16,769 nucleotides of DNA, from positions 496,092 to 512,860 of the forward strand of contig NW_019091529.1 of NCBI RefSeq assembly GCF_001949145.1, written 5' to 3'. This stretch comes from Acanthaster planci (Eukaryota > Echinodermata > Asteroidea > Valvatida > Acanthasteridae). A program made the position numbers and the translations under genes. The notes under the pieces are model-generated. The model was not told the DNA's origin, made no database searches, and worked only from the letters and a program-made list of their open reading frames with translations. The first letter of the stretch is position 1, and every line of letters begins with the position of its first letter. Positions 8,627 through 16,188 of this stretch are shown here, piece after piece.

Positions 8627-9400
8627 GTTGCGGATTGTTGGATGAAAAGCAGATTATTTCGCTTGACAGCTTGACATGACACGTGGCTCAGAACATGTCA
8701 GATGCGTAGCAACTCCCATGCCCATGAAAGATCCAGCTTCTAGTCTTTGTTCAAGGCATTATTTTACCCAAAATGGATAAGGGCCTTTTTTATATGCGCA
8801 CGTTAAGTCGTATCCATGTGCGATGTCTATAGATGGATCTGTTCTATAGACTACTCACTTCAGCTCGTTCTGCTCGCAATTTTTACATGACACGGAACGA
8901 GATTTAGGCTAGCTATAGCATGTATTTTCACCAGGAACGGAAAATCAATGAAAATCTGGGAAACATACTTCTGCCGCACTGATATCCGGATTTCCGGATA
9001 AATCCAGGTAAGTTCCATCACTGCAAAACTCACACATTTTGATGATCCCCCCAGCTGCATGCACAGGTTTATGTAATTTTCAGCTACCTGTAATCAGTGA
9101 TGAAAAATTTGATCTCACTAAAATTGGAGAGTAACTGGACACAGCCAAGCATTTGTAAAGAACATGTAAAGCCTCGCTTGAATACTGTGGTGACGGTAAA
9201 ACAAGTTTACAGATGTGCACATCTGCACACATGCACTGACTCAGCGTTAAAATGTCTTTATCAGAAAATTGGACAAAAGGGCCCATATTTTTTAAGCCTG
9301 CTTCAAATTACAAAATAAAGACAATACATAACAAAGTGTCAGTACATGTACAATGTTGGAAAAAATTCAAATACTTAGCCTGAAAGAGGTTTTACTCTAG
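8627..9400. other. Intronic sequence, no recognised gene
   Basis: Open frames on both strands are short and unlike known proteins. The end of the 7924-8626 transposase element is expected in this region but was not recognised. Confidence 0.45.
8981..9002. repeat. TATCCGGA-TT-TCCGGATA palindrome
   Basis: An 18 nt inverted repeat with 8 bp perfect arms and a 2 nt spacer. Related CATTTCCGGAAA sequence recurs at 15050-15100, so this may belong to a dispersed TTCCGGAA-rich repeat. Confidence 0.7.
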
Positions 9401-9456
9401 TTTATTATATATATTTATATATATCATATATAATATATATATTATATATTTATTAA
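9401..9456. repeat. AT-rich (TA)n microsatellite
   Basis: Fifty-six bases of nearly pure A and T, mostly TATATA with single interruptions. It is simple low-complexity sequence able to form cruciforms. It stands about 220 bp beyond the 3' end of the SWIM-YqaJ pseudogene. Confidence 0.93.
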
Positions 9457-9760
9457 GTATTATAGTTTCTCAGCTCAAAATCTGACCTCAGACTGGCAGA
9501 CTGTTGGAAAGACATTTTAGCACTGAACCGATGATTTATATTTCGTATTTTTATCAAGCTGTAACCGTATTGTTTAGTTACTCTAAATTATTTAGTGGCA
9601 ATAAATCAGTCACTGCTGGCAACGAAATAAAAGTGTCGTAAGGAGGACAGTCTTTCATTAACACACTGCGGCATCATCTGTACAGGACAGCCAGAATTTT
9701 GGCGATTGTACAGTAGCCAGCAGAAGCAGAAGCACACTGTTCACTGTATTTAACATCCTC

Positions 9761-10300
9761 AATAACAGTCACCTCTTGACCAAACCATAGATTTGAACAA
9801 GTATCTTTTGGAACAATTCATGGCTAACTGATTTTGGGTGTAATATCCACTAGTAGTTATAGGCCGTAGATACAACGAACGATTTGCACTTCTGACATCG
9901 TATGTTCCACTCTCTACCAGACCCTTGACAGAGCCACATTTTACTTGTTTCTATGGGACACTTGATTTCTAAAACAGTGTTGTCATCTATAATGCCATCC
10001 AAACTAGCTCCTAACCAGCTTTCCTTACGATTTACAGTTAAGCCTGTTTAATGTGACATGTTTTCCTGTCAATTCCTAAAATTGTTGCCGAGCTTTTTGG
10101 TTAACTTCCCTGCCGGTGTTGTTTGCCTCTGAAAGAAGATTTGAGATAATTTGAAATCCATTTGCTTGATTTGTATCAGTTTTCTTTGTAACAGTAGAAG
10201 CAACACTGCTGGCGATTCTAAGCTTATGTTGCTTGAGCCACTCTGCACTGCCCTGCAGAAAAGCCTCAGCAAGGTTTACTGCAGACTGTGATGTCACCTG
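9761..10300 (-). other. YqaJ-like nuclease region of the pseudogene
   Basis: Four frame-shifted pieces in correct order cover an N-terminal helix with W-L-K-Q-H-K-x-R-I-A-S (normally W-x-x-x-R-x-x-x-I-T-A-S), the G-A-S-L-D-G-I-I … L-E-I-K-C-P core (normally G-A/C-S-P-D-G … E-I-K-C-P), and the Y-Y-T-Q-x-Q-L-A-M helix, where relatives have YY-x-Q-x-Q. The Pro before the catalytic Asp is Leu. This order and motif set identify the fold even though no single frame is open through it. Confidence 0.82.
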
Positions 10301-10612
10301 TATATTTGTCAAAGACCTCCCTGCATGAACTACATGTACATGAATATGACAGCTGTCCATCATGAATACCATGATCTACCTCCTGCAGTATTGGCTGGGT
10401 ACTTGTAGTTGCTGGTGGTGGAATGGCTGTCTTTGTGTTGTCAAAAATAGTTCCTGGAATGTAAGATAATTCTCTGAGTCAGGGGCTGTTCAAATGGTAT
10501 TTGAGGTCTTCATCATCATCAAAGGATGACACTGTATTACAGGGGTGTGAGTGGCCACTTAAGTCCCCATACGTTTGTACACAGCAGGTGCAGAAAAGAA
10601 AAACTGAAATCA

Positions 10613-10891
10613 GCTAAAAAGCTGAAGTTTCACACCTCTGGTTTCACACCACGGATATTCACAACAGTGTGGAAGAGCGTTCACTTGTGTTGCTGCATTC
10701 CATTTGCAGGCTTTGTCCGCAGAGGTCAGACTCAAGAATCCCTTCTAGAAAGCTTCAGGTACTTTGAAAAGCAAACCTGCAGAGTCACTACAGCATTTTA
10801 CACGACTAGCAACACAATCACATTTTACCGACACAATCTGGAGTGAGTCCTTGTGGATAGCCACTTCCACTGTATGGTAACAGCCAATTCT
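10613..10891 (-). other. SWIM-type zinc finger region of the pseudogene
   Basis: The frame from 10891 encodes a C-D-C motif, then C-C-S-D-S-A-G-L-L-F-K-V. In the SWIM family the pattern is C-x-C … C-x-H followed by a hydrophobic AALLF-like helix. Here the final His is Asp, so zinc binding would be lost. A TAG interrupts the domain at 10747-10745, and the frame continues K-x-C-K-W-N to a TGA at 10612-10610. Confidence 0.75.
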
Positions 10892-11367
10892 TTATGAGAA
10901 GTGAACACTTCCCCTCATCCTGATGATACCATCTGCTGCTTTGTAGCAGGACAAAATCAGTCCAACCCATCCAGAGTGAAGGTAATTTAATCCTTCACTA
11001 ATACCTCTGTGAGTAGAGTTTGGTTGGGCATCACTGGCAGGGGCATGGATCAAGTAGTCATGAATTTCTGAAAGTAGACAATATAAAATCAGTCCTGACT
11101 AAAATTCAAACAACACACCTGCACAAGGGCATCTGTTTGTTTACTGCACGGACAGAATCCATTTGACTATCGCTTTAAATTACAGGATAATAAAACATCT
11201 GAAGATAGAGAATGCTATACTTTTTCACTGATAAGCAGTCAATTAGATGATTTTTAAGTGACAAATTAATCCAATTATGATTTCATTTTCAGTTCCCTAG
11301 CAAGAGACCTTTCCGCAATTTTTGTGCACATCACTGGGTGAAAAATAAGCAGAAAAAACAAGAGATG

Positions 11368-11404
11368 CTGGTAAGAGTTCCATAAGAGTTTCTGGTAAGA
11401 GTTT
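11368..11404 (+). repeat. Short degenerate repeat of CTGGTAAGAGTT
   Basis: CTGGTAAGAGTTC, CATAAGAGTTT and CTGGTAAGAGTTT follow one another. The same core, as CTGGCAAGAGTTTGG, recurs at 12876 and 14011. Confidence 0.6.
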
Positions 11405-11676
11405 CTATATGGACACCACTTATTTTCTCTAACAGTGGTTTATAACATGCACATGTACATGTATAAGCCATCAGAAAGTGACAACATGCCCCCAAGAGTC
11501 ATATTTAGCAGTGAAAATATTGAATAACTTACTTAGAAAACACAAGTTTCTAGACGAGGCTAGTAGAGTTTGTGCACAGGGTGTCAAGACTTAGTGATGA
11601 TGTCCATATATGGAAATCTTGCCGAGATGCTCAAAAAAATTATGTGTAAAAAATAGGCCTTATCAGAATCATAAAT

Positions 11677-11697
11677 TAGCTTAATGACATTAAGCTA
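11677..11697. repeat. 21 nt perfect palindrome
   Basis: TAGCTTAATG, one A, then CATTAAGCTA: ten-base perfect arms in AT-rich intronic DNA. Confidence 0.85.
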
Positions 11698-11849
11698 TGT
11701 TTTGTAACACACCAACTTTACCTTGGATTCGTTAGGTGATTTGCAGCTGATGATTTGCACGCATTGAACGCTGGTAGGAAGCTTCCCTTTTTTTAGAATT
11801 TATAGCTGGCCAAATGAGGTTTCCCTTATGGAAACCACTCTTGGAATGG

Positions 11850-11921
11850 TGTGTAGAGGCCACCCGCGGTACCAGCTATATGTGGTCATTATGGCAGGTG
11901 GTCACTATAGCAAGGTTGTAC
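11850..11921. repeat. Probable MITE end with GTGGTCA units
   Basis: The stretch contains GTGGTCATTATGG, GTGGTCACTATAG and the end CAAGGTTGTAC, a pattern I associate with MITEs whose ends read GTACAACCTTGCTATAG. A loosely similar end, TACAGCCAAACCTTCATATAG, lies at 4667. No matching left end or target duplication was identified here. Confidence 0.35.
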
Positions 11922-12239
11922 ACATGTACGCTCACGACTTTATAGACGACACATGCATTCATCTGTATGTGACCACACACATACCCTCTAACCCTCCATT
12001 TAAATAATACCAAATAAATATATCAATCTGAAACAAAAACATATAATTTCATTCCGTTGAGTGCAGATTAGAGACAAAATTAAGTTCTTGATTGTGGGAT
12101 ATCACTCTGCAAATGATAGTAATGTAATGATAGTAGTAATGTATCGTGGTAAGTCGCTAGAAAAGTGTAGTCTGGACAGGAATTCATCATCTGCGTTACA
12201 GACAGGCACCTGGCATGACATATTGTTCACGAATCAGTC

Positions 12240-12720
12240 AACCATGGAAGGCACTGAATCTACTAAACGCATACTCCACACACTTCAAAGCTACACCAAG
12301 TGAAATGCAGCGGTCATTTAAAGACTCATGTGCACTCTTACGACAAGAAATAATCAACTATCAACGAGAATCAGTTCAAGCTTTAAACAAAAATATCAAG
12401 ACAGCAACATCTATCAAGTGGAAACGTGAAGGAAACCAGAAACAATTCAAGTTTAATGGTGAAGTCCTGGAAATCCTCATCAAAGCCTCAGAAGCATGCA
12501 TAGCAGGAGATTTGGCCTCGGTAGGCACTAACATTGACTTGGCCACACCAAAAATGTCGGCCAGACAGAAGCTAATCCTCGCAGATTCCAGCTTAGGTGG
12601 ATGGCAAACTGTGAAGGAGTATGAGACCAATGATTTGGCGTCTGATTCTGATGACAAGAAAATTAACAGAGCTGAAGCAGGACCAGTCAAGATGATTAAG
12701 AGACCGAAATCTGAGAAAGG
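12240..12720 (+). pseudogene. Gag-like/ORF1-like fragment of a retroelement
   Basis: The open frame 12215-12799 is the longest coding-like frame in the window. It encodes a helical, charged protein: EMQRSFKDSCALLRQEIINY, then IKWKREGNQKQFKFNGEVLE, a middle with SARQKLILADSSLGGWQTVK and EYETNDLASDSDDKKINRAE, and a basic end. The layout (KRKGN-x-x-Q-F-x-F-N, then R-x-KLI-x-LADRS-x-GW-x-TV-x-EY-x-x-D-L-A-x-DS-x-DE) is one I know from Gag-like ORFs of invertebrate retroelements, probably tyrosine-recombinase or DIRS-like types; the family is inferred. The N-terminus MEGTESTKRILHTLQSYTK (ATG at 12243) lies in another frame and stops at 12301, suggesting a frameshift. No reverse transcriptase, zinc knuckle or recombinase follows, so the copy is truncated. 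Confidence 0.5.
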
Positions 12721-12870
12721 AATGCCCATTCATTCATCCCACCACTGGCCGAAACAACGCGCCAGCCACAAGCATGTGCATCACTTCTTTTTCTTTTAAT
12801 TTATGTTGCTCTCAAGACAAAAGAATGGCAAAAAGAAATCTATGTAACTCTACATACATGTACAGTCAAT

Positions 12871-12894
12871 GGATACTGGCAAGAGTTTGGTGTA
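12871..12894 (+). repeat. 24 bp direct repeat, copy 1
   Basis: GGATACTGGCAAGAGTTTGG then TGTA. It matches 14006-14029 with one mismatch, 1.1 kb downstream. Confidence 0.85.
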
Positions 12895-12930
12895 AAAGTC
12901 GATACAGATACAGTTACGTTAGTGCTGCAG

Positions 12931-13002
12931 CCGAACCGAACCAAAAATAGTAAAACATGGCACTTTCGAACTGAACCAAACCGAACCAAACTGGTTAGTT
13001 CG
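12931..13002 (+). repeat. Degenerate CCGAACC(AAA) repeat
   Basis: CCGAACCGAACC occurs at 12931, then AACTGAACCAAACCGAACCA in 12969-12990, ending with the inverse TTAGTTCGG. It looks like a short GGTTCGG-type satellite or the terminal part of an old element. Confidence 0.6.
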
Positions 13003-13137
13003 GATGTTCGACTTTAACATGGCATGGCATTGACGGCACACAGAGTGCATTCAAGAAAACATGACAAAAAAAGCAAACACAACGAAAAATGGATAATGAG
13101 TTGTACTGCACCCGCTTGGCACGTGTGTACTATAAAT

Positions 13138-13158
13138 GTACATGTACTGTACATGTAC
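13138..13158. repeat. Double GTACATGTAC palindrome
   Basis: GTACATGTAC, one T, GTACATGTAC. Each half is itself a palindrome and the pair forms a larger inverted repeat. It is the densest example of the TACATGTA motif scattered through the window. Confidence 0.9.
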
Positions 13159-13381
13159 ATACACGTATACGTACAGTAAACCTACAATGGCCCCCACATC
13201 ACACGATGGTTGTAAAAACCATGTGGTGAGAATTCACTAATAATCAACCGAGAACATGTAATGTACAGCCTTTCCGCTGTACAACAGATCTACATTCTCA
13301 CTACATCCAATTGTGCTTATTTATATTCAGATTTAGCATTATGTTTGTCAATCTCCGATAGCCACGCCCTCAGGTTCCATA

Positions 13382-13627
13382 TCAGGCTAATGATGTCATA
13401 AATGGCTGTGCAAACAAAATTTTGATTAGATGCTGATCACAGTCAGACTCGTGCTCGATCGAAGGCAACTCCGGGGGGAAAACTGATTTTGCCAGGCGGG
13501 CAAGGTGCTGCGCTCCAGCACGGGCGCAAAACTTCAGGAGACACTCGTTGGTAGCACTCCCAAACATGACGTTAACACGTCTTATGCCCCGACTACAGTA
13601 CATACAGGCCACCCCTGCGTGTTTCAT
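13382..13627 (-). other. Unassigned CpG-richer open frame, 81 codons
   Basis: The frame begins MKHAGVACMYCSRGIRRVNV and ends FAQPFMTSLA. I do not recognise it. The stretch has more C+G and CpG than the surrounding intron, which makes an open frame more likely by chance. No splice sites or homologous motifs support it. Its Cys and Arg content does not fit a domain I know. It could be part of an old element or exapted sequence in the OGDH intron. Confidence 0.15.
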
Positions 13628-13661
13628 TAGAGGACCATGTTCTGTTTCATTACAGGACCAT
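13621..13661 (+). repeat. 18 bp direct repeat, 23 bp period
   Basis: GTTTCATTAGAGGACCAT (13621-13638) and GTTTCATTACAGGACCAT (13644-13661) differ at one base. It is a small local duplication. Confidence 0.9.
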
Positions 13662-14005
13662 ATTCGCCCATAAAGTTACTGTAGCAGCAAAATCTCGGCA
13701 CAGATATTTGAATGGGAGGAGGCGTCAAAAAGCAAAAATAGTCCGATTTTGACAGATTTTAAAAGTCTGGTATATCATTGAAGCCCTAACAGTTTGACTT
13801 TGGCATACATGAAGAAAGAAAGCCAGTAGGTGGTGACAAAGGTGTTTTTGTTGAGTCTTTGGAATTTTTGAGAACCATTGTCACTTTACTATAATGTAAG
13901 GTTATGGAGCTTTAGTATGACCAATCCAGTCCAAAATTCAAAAAAGAGGAAAACTAATGCTCCACTCAGTAGACCTAATGCAGAGCAAGACTTGTAAAGC
14001 TGACA

Positions 14006-14029
14006 GGATGCTGGCAAGAGTTTGGTGTA
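14006..14029 (+). repeat. 24 bp direct repeat, copy 2
   Basis: GGATGCTGGCAAGAGTTTGG then TGTA, matching 12871-12894 except for one base. Flanking sequence is not shared. Confidence 0.85.
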
Positions 14030-14455
14030 TGAAATTCTTTCTTCTATTTACATGCACATGTCTTCCAGACTGTACTTGCCTTTAGCACACACCTTCCTCT
14101 CCAATGGCACATCTTTGTAACTTTATTCATGATGGAACACAAGTTACATGTACACTTAGAAATCAACGATTAAAACCAAGAGCCCACGATTGAAACAAAC
14201 ACTACACATGTACAACAATGCAGCAACAAGCATAAGAAGTGAACAATATTTTAGTCTGGGCACTCGGATGTAATAAGATTGATTTCTAGCTGGAACTTGA
14301 ACATACTTGGTAATGTTTGGTTTGAATCTCTGTCCTTCCTCTTACGCTGGTGGGTTTCAGAGTTACCATGTCCAATTATTGCCTTCCTGCCCCTTGACAA
14401 AAAGTAATTACATACTACGTAGTTAAAGATGATGCATTTGGCTTGACACCATTAC

Positions 14456-14574
14456 TCGCACATAGTCCGATGCAAATATCCATCCTGGTCCTTTTCCTCG
14501 AGCCATGTCCACTTGAATTTATTCTTGATTCCCTTGTCAATTTCTTTGATATCTGCTTTCCAATCAACTTCCAT
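14456..14574 (-). pseudogene. Transposase N-terminus fragment, copy 3
   Basis: From an ATG at 14574 the minus strand reads MEVDWKADIKEIDKGIKNKF, then KWTWLEEKDQDG; after a one-base frame slip it reads SDYVR. This matches the same stretch in copies 1 (2120-2236) and 2 (8549-8626). The VDW near the start and SDYV at the end are shared with copy 2, and K-F-x-W-x-W with copy 1. Immediately after the CGA codon comes GTAATGG, a possible splice donor at the position where copy 2 continues into its zinc finger. Either an ancestral intron starts there or the copy is simply truncated. No terminal repeats were found around it. Confidence 0.65.
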
Positions 14575-15047
14575 GTTGATCAAAAATTTCTAAAAAAAAC
14601 ACACGGTAACTTGTCACTGAAAACTCCACACACGATCGTTCGCACAATTCACAACACACGCATGAAAAATACGTTGCCATTGATTCAACACGCGATTAAT
14701 CAGCGGTTCCCGGTGGTATCACATTCGCAACTCCATTACCAGTGATGGGATCACAATGGGAACCATCAAACCAAGGACAGGTCGAAGGTTGCATTAACCT
14801 TGTTCCTACGATGATAAACAGTACGCGTCAGCAGTATGCTCTCGGAATGATTCAAGTGATAAGTGCATATAAAGGTGAAGCCTGGGCACGCTTAAGTTGG
14901 TGAGTAGTATACATGCACACTGTAGGCTGTGCTTGCACAAATACATGATCTGCCGTGTTCGTGAAGATCAAAACGCAGGCCGCCTGCGCATGCTGGCTTG
15001 GATTGTGTACGTATAAATGTACATTAGCAAAGTGGAAAATGAACATT

Positions 15048-15106
15048 TTGCCATTTCCGGAAAATGGTAACTTTTCATGCCATTTCCGGAAATTTCTGGA
15101 AATCTT
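15048..15106 (+). repeat. Repeated GCCATTTCCGGAAA motif
   Basis: GCCATTTCCGGAAAATGG at about 15051 is followed by GCCATTTCCGGAAATTTC at about 15080. Both contain the palindrome TTTCCGGAAA. It is a short dispersed repeat with no known function here. Confidence 0.7.
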
Positions 15107-15487
15107 ACATCCCTGTAAACTACAGGGGATTTCAAAATCAACAGAGGGTGCACTTCATATTTGAGGCCTGAGTACACAGATTTCACGGCAAAGTAATTGT
15201 GCACAAATGAGTTGAGCTGGGTTGCCGCGCTACGCAGTGACGGCAATAGCAAGATGTGGTTACGGTATGTTTATGTGAGAATCAAACTTGGACAAAGCAA
15301 CGGCGGCCAGTTTAGCCAAGCAGCCGCTGTAGTAAAGGAAACTGCAACAGCAGGTTTATCCAAATGAATGGCACACACAGTGAGCACAGATGTTTATCAG
15401 CATGCTATTCAACACTTACTGCCATACCTCTTCTTACCAACACTTACTGTCTGAAAACCTGTTTTTACACTGGCACACGATGATCAA

Positions 15488-15513
15488 GTGACATGGTGAC
15501 ATAACCATGTCAC
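15488..15513. repeat. Hairpin, 10 bp perfect arms
   Basis: GTGACATGGT and ACCATGTCAC flank the 6 nt loop GACATA. Confidence 0.88.
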
Positions 15514-16008
15514 ATTCACCGTTAGACATTACATTAGCCATGTTAGCCAGCATTGTTTAACACCATAAGAACACATGTGAGCGCCTGCCCCCTGGTGTAC
15601 AGGCTAATGTCAATGTTCCTAGATTCCTTTGTCATCCTTGATTTTCCTTTTAGCACGCTTAGAAAAGCAAGTGAAAAACATCACCGAGACAGAGACATGG
15701 CAAAACAATTGTTGACTTGTGTGATGTGGAATTTGCAACAACCTAGGGTAGGCCTCTGCCGCTTATTGGTCCTTCGGTTTTCAAAACCTCATATCTCACA
15801 ATACATCAGTCAACTGTTGTCAGTTGTTCTAACCAGCAATTGATTAATATGAACTATGCTGGGCAGGATTTAGGAAGATTAACAAAGGGGCTTCTTGTAG
15901 ATTTTTTTCGGGAGAAAGACCATAAAAATGATAACAATTTGGAACTAAACTGTAGACACACAATGCAAATACAGACTAAGGTGCACAGATACATGTACAT
16001 GTATTTAC

Positions 16009-16188
16009 CAAGTCAATCACTACATCCTTGCCATAGGTACATCTCCACTGTGAGGCAATCTGACACACATACATCACAGCCTCTGGGTCATCAGCATTCA
16101 CATGGAAGATGGGTGCGTTCACCACACGGGCTACGTCTGTGCAGTAGGGAGAGGATCGGGCATAGCGAGGGTCAGTTGTAAAACCAAT
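16009..16188 (-). CDS. OGDH: OGDH internal exon (first of four seen), 60 codons
   Basis: This exon encodes part of the thiamine-diphosphate-binding E1 subunit of the mitochondrial 2-oxoglutarate dehydrogenase complex, which decarboxylates 2-oxoglutarate in the citric acid cycle. The 60 codons start with [16 protein letters not shown], run through [19 protein letters not shown] and end KDVVIDL. They align over their whole length, with no gap, to the animal OGDH block that follows the NNQ cofactor motif. In known OGDH the first Ile contacts Mg2+/ThDP through its backbone. The exon is bounded by a pyrimidine-rich acceptor ending CCCCCAG just above 16188 and a GTAAAT donor below 16009; both junctions are phase 0. 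Conserved [10 protein letters not shown] and GFTTDP separate it from the paralogue DHTKD1, which has TTPPERGRSS here. The preceding exon is not in the window. Confidence 0.96.

Larger units (their letters stand above)
9674..11067 (-). pseudogene. SWIM zinc finger + YqaJ (lambda-exonuclease-like) nuclease pseudogene
   Basis: Seen across frames on the minus strand, in order: EIHDYLIHAPASDAQ and GLNYLHSGWV (11067 down to 10894, then TAA); VEVAIHKDSLQIVSVKCDCV then CCSDSAGLLFKVPEAF, a SWIM-type finger (to TAG at 10747); KGFLSLTSADKACKWNAATQ (to 10613); a linker from GTIFDNTKTAIPPPATTSTQ to CSSCREVFDKYTGD (10454-10270); QGSAEWLKQHKLRIASS, the YqaJ N-terminal helix (in 10372-10076); the catalytic core LGASLDGIIDDNTVLEIKCP (about 10011-9955); then GYYTQNQLAMNCSKRYLF (frame ending 9761). 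The core Asp and the E-x-K are ten residues apart, as in lambda exonuclease. At least two stops and three frameshifts break it, and the SWIM His is replaced by Asp. A TTTCAG acceptor at 11068-11070 suggests an older spliced gene or host-like exon. YqaJ genes of this sort are often carried by transposons; I recall ISL2EU as one such group. No ends or partner transposase were found. Confidence 0.82.
11071..12060. other. Intronic sequence, no recognised gene
   Basis: Upstream of the SWIM-YqaJ pseudogene. I looked for its N-terminal part on the minus strand and saw no coherent frame. A palindrome (11677) and a probable MITE end (11850-11921) are the only structures. Confidence 0.45.
4610..16008 (-). 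other. OGDH: Large OGDH intron (11.4 kb), host to most mobile-element remnants
   Basis: The interval is defined by the GTAAAT donor below 16009 and the TTGATAG acceptor above 4609. The exons on either side join in phase 0 and give a gap-free OGDH protein. It contains a pogo-like element, a deleted transposase copy, a SWIM-YqaJ pseudogene, a Gag-like fragment, a short third transposase fragment and several hairpins. The neighbouring introns on the other side are only 404 and 145 bp, so this one has grown by insertion. I infer no independent host gene in it. Confidence 0.9.
14575..16008. other. Intronic sequence, no recognised gene
   Basis: Short open frames on both strands show no known motifs. 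The stretch contains the TTCCGGAA repeats and the hairpin at 15488-15513. It directly follows the GTAAAT donor of the OGDH exon in transcript order. Confidence 0.5.

Noticed and set aside
9080-9318. Overlapping frames on both strands as small genes
   Set aside because: Short, mutually antisense and without recognisable residues or signals.
10526-10846. 106-codon plus-strand frame as a gene
   Set aside because: It is antisense to the SWIM region of the pseudogene; the minus strand carries the recognisable motifs.
12376-12729. 117-codon minus-strand frame as a gene
   Set aside because: It is the antisense shadow of the Gag-like frame.
15553-15843. 96-codon plus-strand frame as a gene
   Set aside because: No motif and no codon or splice support; intronic chance frame.
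3688-16188. The exons belonging to DHTKD1 instead of OGDH
   Set aside because: Diagnostic stretches read [24 protein letters not shown] and WLDSPW, as in OGDH; DHTKD1 differs at each of them.
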